Shown piece after piece: positions 1 to 10,860 of a stretch of 64,000 bases of DNA (the first letter of the stretch is position 1; every line of letters begins with the position of its first letter). This DNA comes from Pseudoips prasinana. Its lineage: Eukaryota > Arthropoda > Insecta > Lepidoptera > Nolidae. The position numbers and the translations under genes were made by a program. Under the pieces are notes generated by a model. The model did no database searches. It saw nothing but the letters and a program-made list of their open reading frames with translations, and was not told the DNA's origin. Location of the stretch: positions 31,317,969 through 31,381,968 of the forward strand of contig OX621253.1 in assembly GCA_951640165.1 (NCBI GenBank). The letters run 5' to 3'.

Positions 1-25
1 GATATTCTATAAACTTTAGACTTAC

Positions 26-71
26 TTCCTGATTCCATACATCCAGGAACACAACACTTTTTTCTAGACAT
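26..71 (-). CDS. THAP-domain protein, first coding exon only (gene runs off the left edge)
   Basis: On the minus strand an ATG at 71 opens MSRKKCCVPGCMESG and the exon ends at 26 directly before a consensus GTAAGT donor, in phase 1. This is the usual first exon of a THAP protein. It supplies the first two zinc ligands (C-x2/4-C in KCCVPGC) of the C2CH DNA-binding finger; the rest of the finger is on the next exon, which would lie left of position 1. It closely resembles exon 1 of the gene at 33821 ([11 protein letters not shown]). The product should be a sequence-specific DNA-binding protein, but its C-terminal part is unseen. Being so short, the exon rests on the motif plus donor rather than on length. 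Confidence 0.6.
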
Positions 72-600
72 CGACATTATGTCTTAGGAGTCCTATCTCA
101 ATGTTTTAACATTAAACTTACGAGTCTCTATTTACGTAAACAGAACTGAAAACACAAATCACTACCCGGAGGGGAAACAACTCATCGGACTAGTCAGATC
201 ATATGTCAACAGAATTCACTATCGTAGAAGCACTAATAATACCACTATAATACTTCTACAGCGAAAGCGAAAACCATTCGAATAAAGCCGGCGATTTATA
301 ATTTTACCGAACTGACATTTTTTTGTTTAGTGTTGCAAGGATTATAAATGGTTTTCGTACCATTAATTTATATAGGAAAAAAAATAATATCTCTATAAAA
401 AATAAATCCCTAAAAATACATAACACACTTAAATAAGATGAACTATATAATACTATTATATACTATTTAATATCGTCATATACGCTGTGTTGGCAACATG
501 TTTATTCATTGAAAGTAAGGTGATAATGAAAACTCCCAAAAAGTATATATCGTCGGCTTATTGCAAGAACTCACTAACGGCAAAAAATCATTATAGTGCC
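72..600. other. No gene recognised; likely 5' flank of the THAP exon at 71-26
   Basis: AT-rich DNA with no long reading frame and no repeat I recognise. It lies directly upstream of a minus-strand start codon, so any promoter for that gene would be here, but I see no clear core promoter motif. Confidence 0.4.
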
Positions 601-2614
601 ACCAAAGATATTATAATATAACAAGATTGCGCACTGAGGGAGCAAAAACGGCCCGAGCAAGAAGTAGCTGTTTTGGATGGCCTCTCCTTCTAATAGAGTG
701 ACCATGCGTCGTGGAATTATGCGAATGTTTTAACGCGCCAAATTTAAAATTTTGTTTTTATGAGAATGAATAAACTTACTTTTGAAGTATAATCACACTA
801 CCTGTGCAGTGCTTTTAAAGTTACTGTTCGCCCCACTGCATACCTAGGTATACGTATTCGAGATGTTTTCGTTACTTATACTTTCTTTATTTTGTATGCC
901 TCTCTGCAAGCAATATAAATTAAATTATACCAAGATTATATGTAGATTTTTTAAACGTTTGGAAATTATATAATTATTTATAGTACAATTCCCGCCTAAT
1001 GTAAGTGTGAGTAGTGGTAGATATTTTGGACAAAGGCAATAGACTTTCCAAATATTATATATTCGTAATGTATCCAAATAGTTTTCAAGTATATTATATG
1101 TTTTATTTACTTATATTCTTTTTCGCAACAAGTGTTTTGTGTCAGTCGGCTATAGTATTCTAGGATAATTATTGTAATACATATATTCAATTTAGATTAG
1201 ATTGTGAAAATCAGGTAACACTAATAGACTACAGGCCCGATTTTTAAATTTATTCCACGGATAGTACTATACTCACTACCTTAATTGAAAATATCTTCTA
1301 AGTGGCTTAATCTAAACAACTGAGATAATTTTATATCTTTTGTTATTAATAAGAGTGTAGCAATTGTCTATTTCTTACCTATTTACTCATAACAAACACT
1401 GACACGAGGAAACAGTAGCCTCGTTTTAGTGTTAGATATAGTGAAATAGACAATTATTCATCACCATCATCATCATTACAGCTTAAATAAGTCCACTGCT
1501 GGACAAGCCTCCCTCGAGAATCATCTTGAGGGGATATGCCATAATCGCCACGCTTGGCAGGCGGGTTGGCGATCGCAGTATGATGGTCGTAGTACTCAGA
1601 AGGAAGCTGCTTCCCGTCCTCTGGTAGATATTCCCTCGGGTCGACTTCTACGCCCCCCACGGGATGAGATGGGGTGATGATATTCTGATTCTGATAGTTG
1701 TCGCCGTCACCACACAGCAGACAATTATTACGTAGGTATAAAATACCTAATATACATTACGACAGGTTGGAAAAATCGTTTGTTGTAAGAGGCAACAATC
1801 TCGAGTAGGTATGCTTAGTGGCTGGTAGTGGGGAATAGTATTTTTTGTCAATGTGCAAAAACTCTAAAACAAATGTGAATGTTATTTGTAATAAAACAGT
1901 TAATTGCTATATCAGATTTTTATTTACCGGGAACAATATTCATCCATTTTTGTTTCAATTCCTCGTTTTTGGGAAATCTAGAAAAACGATCCATTAAATA
2001 CGTAACGAATGGTTACCCTGTTGCTGAACTTAGCCAAAATATAGAAACATTACAAGATAACAATTACTTGTGAAAAGATATACCACTCCCCAGATGACCC
2101 TCACTTTTACACCCTTTTACGCAACAAGTTAAAACCATTTTTAAGCAAATTGAACTGGATTGGAGCACAATACGATAAATAATTTCAAAACAAATATTCG
2201 CCATATTTGTTTACAAATTGAGTGTGGTAAACGTCATTTCTTATAAATACTGCTATTGAATTTACTAAACCCAAATTAAATGTATTTTAAAAGCTATCAA
2301 AGAATAAGACATAGTTTAAAAAAACGTTGTGTACGTCTTAAATAAATAAAAATTATTTAATTATAGTTATATGAAAACATAATCCTAGGTGTTTGACCAA
2401 AAATTCTACTATTTTATACGTCAAGTCAGTTATTTTTAGGCTGGCCATCTGTTAGACAGGGACAGATTCCAAAATGAGAGCCTCTCAAGTGGTCCGTTTT
2501 TTCCTATTGGTACACTACAAAGAGAAATGGACTGTATTTTAAAGACTTTGAGTTCATTTTACTTTGAACTAAATCTTGGAGTGCGCAATCTTGTTATATT
2601 ATAATATCTTTGGT
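601..2614. mobile_element. About 2-kb element bounded by perfect 35-bp inverted repeats, no transposase seen
   Basis: The 35 bases at 601-635 (ACCAAAGATATTATAATA...) are an exact reverse complement of 2580-2614. Nothing between them codes for a recognisable protein, so this looks like a non-autonomous DNA element or an inverted-repeat insertion. The inside holds an ATG-tailed repeat at 1457-1715 that inserted later. I could not find a convincing target-site duplication outside the arms. Short related pieces (CCAAAGATAT) recur near 2680 and as a near-palindrome at 3503-3527, so the ends belong to a dispersed family. The superfamily is not determined. Confidence 0.55.
1457..1715 (-). repeat. 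ATG-tailed lepidopteran retroposon (SINE/LINE 3' end), minus orientation
   Basis: Read on the minus strand it begins GTGTGGTGACGGCGAC, runs through GCCAAGCGTGGCGATTATGGC and CCAGCAGTGGACTTATT, and ends in an ATG-rich (ATGATGATG) tail, as expected of target-primed retroposition. Other copies in the window are at 14893-15000, 31890-31968, 53397-53470 and 63735-63915. An open frame across it (1454-1660) is incidental. I recognise the sequence type from lepidopteran genomes; whether it is a SINE or the 3' end of a LINE is not certain. Confidence 0.7.
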
Positions 2615-3526
2615 CTACGCACTAATATCTTTGTTTTTACCTCTTAGCCACAGATGATACATAAAATGAAATGAAGCCAAAGATATTTTAGTATCCATAG
2701 ACATTTCAAATTGTTATTTTCTATATGGTTTATTTGTTGGTTGTTATATAATACATAAAAAAATAAGAAATATTAATAATAAATTAATAACTTTAATATT
2801 TGAATATAAATATGATTTTTCTATCACTGTAATTGATTTAAGAGCCATCTATAGGCAGAGTAATTATTTACAAATTTTACATTTCAATTCTCTCTTTCCT
2901 TTGTATTTGCTGAGCTTCTTTAAAATACAAAGATTTCTTAAAATACTAATGCAACTAACAAACTTTATTAAATGCTGTTTTCTATTTGTGTTGAATTAAA
3001 TTTTATTACCAAGATGTTCGTCAGATTACGCCGCCATCTATCGATTCATCAAGCAACGATACGTAGCACGAATGGTCCGGTTACAATATCCGATATTGAA
3101 TCTGATCACTCTTTTCGGCAGAAAACGTAACATTTTTTTAATAACATCATTTCAGTTATATGAAAAAAAAAACGATGAGTTTTATTGTCAAAGTTTTAGT
3201 ATGCCAACGAGACGCCGCGCGCCGCGCCTCATCGCCGTTCAAAAATCTTTCTTTACTCCAATATTTGGTTTATGTATAATTTCATAAACTTCTGTATTGA
3301 CATTTTGATATTAACTAATTTATTTCTATTTTCCCCATGTGTTTGCCCAGCATGCGACAAGAATGATGTTATCTTCAGTTATTGCTCAGAAAAAACAACA
3401 GATGCACGATAACCAAATGAACATACTGATATCGTATCGGTAGGTAAGCAGCAAAAATATACTAACTAACTAAATCGGTAAGCATGAATGAATAGGTTTG
3501 TTCCAAAGATATTTTATAATATCTTT
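2615..3526. other. Intergenic, no gene recognised
   Basis: AT-rich sequence. A 71-codon frame at 3072-3287 has no recognisable motif and is probably chance. Near 3503-3527 is a near-palindrome of CAAAGATAT related to the ends of the 601-2614 element. Nothing else is supported. Confidence 0.4.
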
Positions 3527-3591
3527 GAGTGCCACAAACTTATGTGGCCCGGTGGCCAAAAGTAGAACTAACGACGCCAGTTTGAAATGTT

Positions 3592-5732
3592 AATGTGTAA
3601 TTTACAATATCCCTATTTCTATCTCTCAATATTCCAATGCTAACTTTAACTTAAACGTTTCCTACGAGATTGACCATTCCCTTGAAATTGAGTGTCGAGA
3701 ACAAGATAGACTGGAAGCTTGCAATACTATTTTGACGTGTGATTATAAAATTAAAATACTGGCTTATAACATAAGAAGCATACAACACAACTTCAATTCA
3801 CTTTGTGTTGCCCTAAAAAGAATCAATATTATATACGACGTTATAATTTTATCAGAGTGTTGGCTCGCGAGTGGCCCTCTCATAGAACAAATACCGGGGT
3901 ACACTGTCCATTCAACTGAAAACAACCTAAATCAGTCTGGTGGTGTTGTTATTTATATAAGAAACTGCTGGAATGCTACGGTTGTAGAACCTGCGATTAG
4001 TGATGCAGAAGCCTTAGTTGTACAACTGTCAACCAATCTCATTTTAATTGGTATATATCGGTCTCCGTCCCATAAAAACACAGATGATTTCTTTTCTTCG
4101 CTAGATAACTTATTATACTCATATAAAAACTGTTCATCAATTGTAGTTGCTGGCGATTTAAATATAAATATACTAAATACATATAATACCTCAACCTCTA
4201 ATTACCTCTGTCTCATGGCTGAACATGGTCTGAAGCCTGCAATAAATAAGCCAACTAGGAATAATGCATGCCTGGATCATATATTTTTAAAATCCGATCA
4301 TGATCAAGTTATTGGATTAGTTTGCGACGTAGATATTACTGATCACCGAATGGTCATGATAGGTTTTGACATAAATATCAACATACTAAAACAAATTAAT
4401 CGTGCAGTCAATAAAATTAACTTTACTGCTATAGCTGAAGATCTCAAATATACTGATTGGACAAATGTTTTGAACGAGCAAGATGCAGACATAGCAGTTA
4501 CCTACCTTCAAACTACTTTAAAAACTCTTCTTGATAACCACACAAAAGTTTTGAATATTAGTCGTTCCAAATTCATACATAAGCCATGGATTACTCCAGG
4601 ACTTATAAGATGCATGAACCATAGAGATAAGCTCCACTTACAAGTTAGGAAACACCCTGATGACTCGTTTAAAAAACTTATTTATACTCGTTACAGAAAC
4701 TATTTTACTAATCTTTTACATAAAATAAAACATGAATATGAGTCCAAACAGCTTGAAGAGAATAAAAATAACACTAAAAAACTCTGGAAAGCCATAAAAA
4801 ATATAACGGCAAAAAATCAACAAAAAACCCAGTCTTCTGTACTAATTGAGGGCAATTTAAATCCCCAAGCTTCAATTGATAACTGCAATAAATATTTTTC
4901 TACAGTCGGTATACAACTTGCAACTAAACTACTCTCAGAAAATAATGAAACAGTAGAGTCCCTTTCATCCAAAATAAAAATAGGTCCCACAGATAACTCT
5001 TTCTTTATGCAGCCTACGGATATCATAGAAGTGCACAGAATCATACAAAATCTGAATAATGACTGTGTACCAGGACCAGATGGCTTTACAACCAGGCTTA
5101 TTAAACATATCGAACCCTTAATACTAGTTCCTCTAACCCATGTACTAAATTTAAGTCTAGGTACAGGAACATTTCCTAGCGCATGGAAAGAAGCCATAGT
5201 AGTCCCAATTCATAAAGCTGGATCAAAAGATGACCCTAAGAATTACAGACCAATATCGCTTTTAGGAATTTTTTCTAAAATTTTGGAAAAGATTGTTAAC
5301 AAACGACTAGTATCTTACCTGGAAACCAATAATTTAATCTCAGACCGGCAGTTCGGCTTCAGACCGGGAAAATCAACAGAAGATGCAGTAAGTTTGCTAA
5401 CAAATCTAGTGTCTTCCCATCTCGACAATAGTGAAAATTGTATAGGTGTGTTTTTAGACTTAGCCAAGGCTTTTGATACAGTTGCGGTACCAATACTCCT
5501 TAAAAAGCTTGAGGCCATAGGTATTAAAGGACTGCCCCTTAATTGATTTAAAAGTTATTTAAGTAACAGATCTCAACGAACGAAGGTGAAGGAATTTACA
5601 AGTAGTCCATTACGAATTGACTTTGGAGTGCCTCAAGGCAGTGTGCTAGGTCCAACACTCTTTATAATATATATGAATGATATTCACCATTTACCACTAT
5701 TCAACTCAGAACTCATCTGTTATGCTGATGAC
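3592..5732 (+). pseudogene. LINE endonuclease-reverse transcriptase, 5' part
   Basis: The frame is open from 3592 without an ATG. The apurinic-like endonuclease domain comes first (LAYNIRSIQHN, IYRSPSH, VVAGDLNINIL, LDHIF, DHRMV; about 3760-4360), then the [52 protein letters not shown] and the catalytic YADD at 5721-5732. A TGA at 5545-5547 replaces an expected tryptophan (LN*FKSYLSNRSQ), so the copy cannot make full-length protein. The frame breaks immediately after YADD because the hAT element inserted there. The remainder continues at 9898. Confidence 0.9.
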
Positions 5733-6308
5733 CAGTGATCGGAGTAGGTAGATTGATTTTTGGTACTTGTATCATAAATGCACACAGAAAGAATAACATG
5801 GATAAGCCATTTTCCCGGAAAGTAATTCCGGTATTTCCGGATTCAATTAAATATTGTTAATGTTGGTAGTGATATTATTCCTACTCAATTCAAAATTTAA
5901 AGGAAGGTATCAAAACTAAATTAATTCATTATTTATCTGTTGAATAATAAAAACAATCGAATTCCGATCGAAGCTTTAATTTTTATTTTTTTATTTTTAG
6001 CCTTTTATGGCTAGAACTTTTATAGATAGACATAAATTGTTGCACTTAAATTTAAATATTTTCATAGGGGTCATGGTAATTTGCATTAAGGGTAGAATAA
6101 ATGACGGGGCCCCATAGAGGGCCAATGCCTGCTGGGGTCGTGAGACTGTTCTAAGGATGCACCACGACTCTGAAACGTAAAGGGCATATGAAGGAACAGG
6201 TTGATTTTAGTCAGATGTTAGGACCAAAAAAAGGGGTAGAATAAAGAAAAAAGATAAAAATCAACATTGTTTATTGTTAAATGTGTACATTTTACATTTA
6301 TTCACATT

Positions 6309-7772
6309 TTAATCTGCATCGATTACAATGTCAGCATCCTGGTAATCCTGATCTTTACAATTAAAATATATAACTATGAGTTTCTCTATATTTTCTATTT
6401 TCAATATATTTCTTTTAACATCTAAAGTCCATTTATAAATGGAAAAAGACCGTTCTACATCTGACGATGTCAAAGGAGCAAATTTTTTTAAAATTTGCTC
6501 CTTTGACATCGGTATTAAATTATGTGCTTCATTTTTTTCAATGGCCTCACTATATTCTCTAAGTGTGTCTAAATCTGGGTTTCGTTCCATAACGCGTTCT
6601 ATTTTATTTTTTATATTTTCTGAATTGCACTGATTTATAGCATCTCTGACGTTGTCAAATGCTAAAAGTGAATCTGTCAACGATAAATTATGCTTTTGCA
6701 ATTCTTTTAAAGACAAATGAATTATAAAATAATTGTCTTTAATGTAATTTAAATCTTCTTTTAAATTTTCTTTTTCTATAATATTTTTTGCCTCTCGAAT
6801 AGATACCGCATCAGAGCTGCTTAAACAAGGTAATACTTCTTTTATTTTTTCAAAGTTTTGAGCGTAATAAAATGCTGCCTCTAACCAAGTGCCCCATCTT
6901 GTAACATCTGGTTGGGGAGGTAGCGGCAAATCTGGATATTTTTCTTTTAAAATTTTGACTCTACTTGGGGCTTTCAAAAATACCTTTTTAACATTTGCTA
7001 TTAAAATGTTAACATCGTGATATTCTAACCTAATTTGCTCAGATACGCGATGAAGAGAGTGCGCCAAACATGTTACGTGCTTCATTTCAGGTAAGTATTG
7101 TTTTAAATTTCGTCCTGCAGACAGCATATATGCAACGCTATCAGTGCAGAGGACAAGAATGTTACCTACCTTCGATTCAAAAGAATCTTCCCAAAAGTTT
7201 TCCAAACATTCTAACACAAATTGCGTGATTGTTTGTCCATTAACTACAGTTAGCATTTTACATGCTACCAAATAAGGTCTAGTCAAATTGCTAGGATGTA
7301 ATGGTTTTATTAAAAAATGGACTATATAGCGACCTAAAAAGTCTGTCGTTTCATCTAATGATATCCATAGTTTCTCATTTTTATAATTTTGCCGAATCGA
7401 ATTGATTTTATTCTTAAAAAACTTGTCCAAGTAAACTTTCCGTAACTGTGATTCATCTGGCAGAGTACGATTAGTACAACAACACATATATTTTTTAAAG
7501 AAATCTTGAAAAGTAATATTTTTCATCTGAGACCACGGAATATTGCACAAAATGAGAAATTTTATAAGATCGAAATAAAATTCCTCTTCGGGCCGCTTAA
7601 ACTTTCCCTGGTGTACTGCTCCTTCGATATGTCTTTTAACGTTTCCTTTATTTATGGTTTTCAAATGGCTTTCACATTTTGAACAGTATATTGTACCACT
7701 AGCGTGATCGTAAAGTAGTTCGGGATGACCGGATATCCATTTTTCTACAGTTTCAGCCTTGACGTTTGCCAT
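6309..7772 (-). CDS. hAT-family transposase, open frame of 487 codons
   Basis: This should cut and paste the surrounding hAT element. The N-terminus has a BED-like zinc finger (YCSKCESHL...HIEGAVHQGK, residues about 28-56). The middle has the LDETTDFLGRYIVHFL segment carrying a candidate catalytic acid, then CTDS and HVTCLAHSLHR. The C-terminus has the hAT dimerisation block (APLTSSDVERSFS, about 435-447). The frame is uninterrupted, unlike most transposases here, so it may have been active recently. The start ATG at 7772 precedes ANVKAETVEKW. The related families I know carry a CGG-binding-type BED finger. A perfect 20-base inverted repeat lies inside the frame at 6466-6510. Function is inferred from motifs only. 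Confidence 0.88.
   Translation of the reverse strand: MANVKAETVEKWISGHPELLYDHASGTIYCSKCESHLKTINKGNVKRHIEGAVHQGKFKRPEEEFYFDLIKFLILCNIPWSQMKNITFQDFFKKYMCCCTNRTLPDESQLRKVYLDKFFKNKINSIRQNYKNEKLWISLDETTDFLGRYIVHFLIKPLHPSNLTRPYLVACKMLTVVNGQTITQFVLECLENFWEDSFESKVGNILVLCTDSVAYMLSAGRNLKQYLPEMKHVTCLAHSLHRVSEQIRLEYHDVNILIANVKKVFLKAPSRVKILKEKYPDLPLPPQPDVTRWGTWLEAAFYYAQNFEKIKEVLPCLSSSDAVSIREAKNIIEKENLKEDLNYIKDNYFIIHLSLKELQKHNLSLTDSLLAFDNVRDAINQCNSENIKNKIERVMERNPDLDTLREYSEAIEKNEAHNLIPMSKEQILKKFAPLTSSDVERSFSIYKWTLDVKRNILKIENIEKLIVIYFNCKDQDYQDADIVIDAD
6466..6510. repeat. Perfect inverted repeat (20-base arms, 5-base loop) inside the hAT transposase gene
   Basis: Positions 6466-6485 (GATGTCAAAGGAGCAAATTT) and 6491-6510 are exact reverse complements. 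On the coding strand they encode the stretch MSKEQILKKFAPLTSSD just before the conserved dimerisation block, so the hairpin is translated. It may be chance, a small templated duplication, or an RNA/DNA hairpin. Confidence 0.8.
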
Positions 7773-7984
7773 ATCTGAACTTTGTTTTAGAGATGGAATC
7801 TCGTATATATCACCTAAAACAAAGACATGAAAAAATTACATTTTATTTAGTTTATTTAGCTTACTCCGTTTGTTTTATTTTTCGTGGATCAAATTTAGTC
7901 ATTGAAATTTCACCCTCTTCCTGTCAACCGATTGATCTAAAATTTGGTATTCACCTTTGATTCTGGTGACAATACAATTATGTA

Positions 7985-8925
7985 TAGTGCTACAAACTTA
8001 TCTGGCCCGGTGGCCAAAAGTAGAACTAACGACGCCAGTTTGAAATGTCAATCGGCCTGTTATGCCATGACATTCCTGCCATTGATTGTTTGTTGCGCGT
8101 ATTTATTTTTCTTTATGTGTGTGTATGCCGAAAGCTTTAAAAAGTGATGCGAGGAATGTTATATTACAAGTATTGAATTATATGAAGAAAGAAAAACGCC
8201 ATCAGGCACCAATTATACCCTCCAATAAGTTGTATGAACGCGTAGCTGCTGCTACAGGTTAGTGTTGTCAGCTTCTGAAAAAATACGAAACTCCCCCTCG
8301 CATTTTAAATTAAAATATATATTTTAAAATATTCATTATTTATTTCATTTTTGCTATTTCCTTTGTAGGTGTCCGGGAGCGATTTGTAAGAAAACTTGTG
8401 AAAGAAAAAGAGCAAGCAGATGCAAAAATTTATAGCAGATCAGAATATTGGTAGATCGAATTCTGAAATCCTATCATTGATTGCAGAAGCGTTTGATAAA
8501 ATAACAGTCAATGAATGGCAAAAGCATTGCAGTCATGTGAAAAAATATTGAAAATGTGTACTTACTTAAATACTTAAACGAGCTTTTCATCACTCATTTA
8601 GGTAGTGATAGTGAAAGCGAAAGCAGTGTTTCCTATAATGATGATAATAAAATGACTTCTGAATTAAACCATTCCGGTGACATAATAATACCTGGAGTAT
8701 CTCCGTTAGAGAACACTCAGCATACATTTTATGTAAATGATCATAATTATTGTATAAAAATATAAAGATTTGTAATGACAGTATTTGTTTGCTTTTTAGT
8801 GAAGTTACATTTACGTTACAATGTTCATATTATTTTTACCCACTTTATTGCAAAAAATAGTTACTAGCAACACTAAATGCGATAACAGCGACGCTGCCAG
8901 CGGGCCAGATAAGTTTGTGGGACTG
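7985..8925 (+). mobile_element. Non-autonomous Tc1/IS630-type element, copy B (innermost level)
   Basis: Inverted ends: the left has ACAAACTTATCTGGCCCG near 7991-8008, and the right is its near reverse complement ending ...AAGTTTGTGGGACTG at 8925. TA flanks both sides (7983-7984, 8926-8927), the Tc1/mariner signature. Inside are a first exon (MPKALKSDARNVILQVLNY, from about 8127), a GT...AG intron, a short remnant of exon 2 (VRERFVRKLVKEKEQ) and the acidic serine-rich tail (GSDSESESS), with the catalytic core missing. Copy A at 3527-12130 shares the same deletion, so this is a non-autonomous subfamily. Confidence 0.8.
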
Positions 8926-9897
8926 TATATTCAATATTATTGTCAATCCAAAATGGCTGCCGCTACAAGATGGCGGATAACTTATTTTTTTTTTCAATTC
9001 CATCAATATGGGTATCAAATGAAAGGGCTTGTTACGTAGAATATTTTGTAGATAAGGCCTATAGTAATTTATTTTACCAATACATTGCAAGAGGACACAG
9101 GGCATTCAAATTATATACGGATTCCAGTAAAATGTCGGTTAATAGTGGAGTTAACTGAATTGCGACTACATTACTAGAATATCATAATTTTGTTTCGCAC
9201 TAAGCTCACTGGTTCATACTCTATTAAAGATTTAACAATATAAAGACTCATGGTATGTTCAGCAGGTTAAGCGAACAAACACAATACTAAAAATATTCTT
9301 ATAGTACATCCAAACATGCTTTATACTCCTTGTAACTAGTAAAATATTACTTACCAAAGCTTGGTTTAAATATGTAGATCCAATTCAATAGTGAAAAATC
9401 TGAGTCCGTATATTCGAGCCAAATCGTGGTTTAGAGCAGATTCCAGAAGTCAGTATGTACACAAGCCAGGGTCAAGTAACGTTTTCACAACACAGTAACA
9501 AACAAAGATGCGCACTCTACGAACCGAAGCAAACGAGTGAGCTACCTGGCATGTCGTCGGCGGCGCGTACGCATTGTTCTGATAACCGGTTATTGTACCA
9601 CCCATGATCCTTTGTTCTGATTGGTCGTTGGGTTTTGTCAAATCGTGACTGTGTGCCGTTAAATAAAATATGAAGAATAATAACGAATAATATTGCTCAT
9701 TTTATTACAATTCCTACCTTTTTTTGAGGATGGCAAATCATCAAATGACTCCTTCCACTCTGGCAGAATAAAATTCCTACATAAGTTCCGGTTTTTTTTT
9801 AATAATCCACCATTTCCGGAGGAATGTCCATATTAATATATACGTTTCGGATCAATGACCCCATTTCAATCTACCTACTCCGATCACTGCTGATGAC

Positions 9898-10752
9898 ACA
9901 GTCGTGTTATTCTACAACAATAACTGGAATAGTATTTTTGAGATAGCCCAAAACGGCATGAATATCATAAAGTTATGGCTAGATAGGAATCTTTTGTCCC
10001 TTAATTCTTTCAAAACCAATTACATCTGTTTCTCCAAAACACAAACATCAGCACCTAACCATTTAATCAAAAACCTCCAAATCCATACCGCTTCTTGCCA
10101 ACCTTCCACCTGTACTTGTGATACGCTCCAAAAAATAGATTGCGTAAAATATCTTGGGATGATTATTGACAGTCGACTTTGTTTTAAACCATATATATCT
10201 TTAGTTTCTAAACGAATTAGAAAAATAATCTACACAATGAAATCATTACGCAATGCTGCAAATGAAAAAGTGTTACACCTTGTCTATGTGGCTTTATGCG
10301 AATCCATAATCAGCTATTGTGTGTCGGTCTGGGGCGGAATCGGCATTACTGCTATGTTAGAAATCGAAAGAGCACAGCGATCTGTCTTAAAATTAATGAT
10401 GTGGAAACCATATCGCTATCCTACCTTTAAACTCTACTCTGAAGCTGCAGTATTAAGCGTCCGACAGCTTTACATATCGAAGATAGTACTCAAGCAACAC
10501 AAAATGGTATTGCAGTCACCAGGCTATTTTGCATTACTTAATCGCCGTGTTTTCCAAATTTCCCAAATCCGAACTAAATCCGCTTTTGCCCAACACATGC
10601 AAAAATGTATGTCACCTTATATCTACAACAAAATACTGAAATCCTGTAACATTAAAGAATGCACAATCAAAAAAGCTAAGAATATAATAAACAACTGGTT
10701 GTTAAGTTTGTCCTACAGTGATACAGAATCACTAATAAGAATAATAAAATGA
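9898..10752 (+). pseudogene. LINE reverse transcriptase, 3' part (continues from 5732)
   Basis: The frame resumes with TVVLFYNN directly after the duplicated CTGATGAC. It holds the RT thumb and C-terminal region: VKYLGMIIDSRL (motif E-like), then YCVSVWGG...IERAQRSVLK. It ends at 10752 (RIIK stop). No RNase H domain is evident. Together with 3592-5732 it forms one ORF2 that carries one nonsense codon and the hAT insertion. Confidence 0.9.
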
Positions 10753-10786
10753 AACTTACAGATATACCTATATAATATACACATAC

Positions 10787-10829
10787 GTACACACATACCT
10801 ACACATACACACTCACACGCACACACAGG

Positions 10830-10858
<29 letters not shown>
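10787..10858 (+). repeat. (CA)n microsatellite in LINE 3' UTR
   Basis: Imperfect CA repeats become a pure (CA)n run. The LINE fragment at 22031-22732 carries a matching TG-rich run in the opposite orientation, suggesting the CA tract is an inherited part of the 3' UTR of this LINE group. Confidence 0.85.

Positions 10859-10860
<2 letters not shown>

Larger units (their letters stand above)
5733..9889 (-). mobile_element. hAT DNA transposon with 22-bp inverted ends and 8-bp target duplication
   Basis: The ends are CAGTGATCGGAGTAGG... at 5733-5754 and the exact reverse complement at 9868-9889. Both sides are flanked by CTGATGAC (5725-5732 and 9890-9897), the 8-bp target duplication characteristic of hAT elements. 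Removing the element and one duplicate restores the LINE frame as YADD followed by TVVLFY. The element encodes a transposase on the minus strand (7772-6309) and carries a 941-bp non-autonomous element at 7985-8925 in its 5' region. Total length is 4157 bp including that passenger. Confidence 0.93.

Noticed and set aside
1454..1660. 68-codon minus-strand frame
   Set aside because: Lies wholly in the ATG-tailed repeat; the translation is of repeat consensus, not a gene.
4817..5197. 126-codon minus-strand frame
   Set aside because: Antisense to the LINE reverse transcriptase; the plus frame has the RT motifs.
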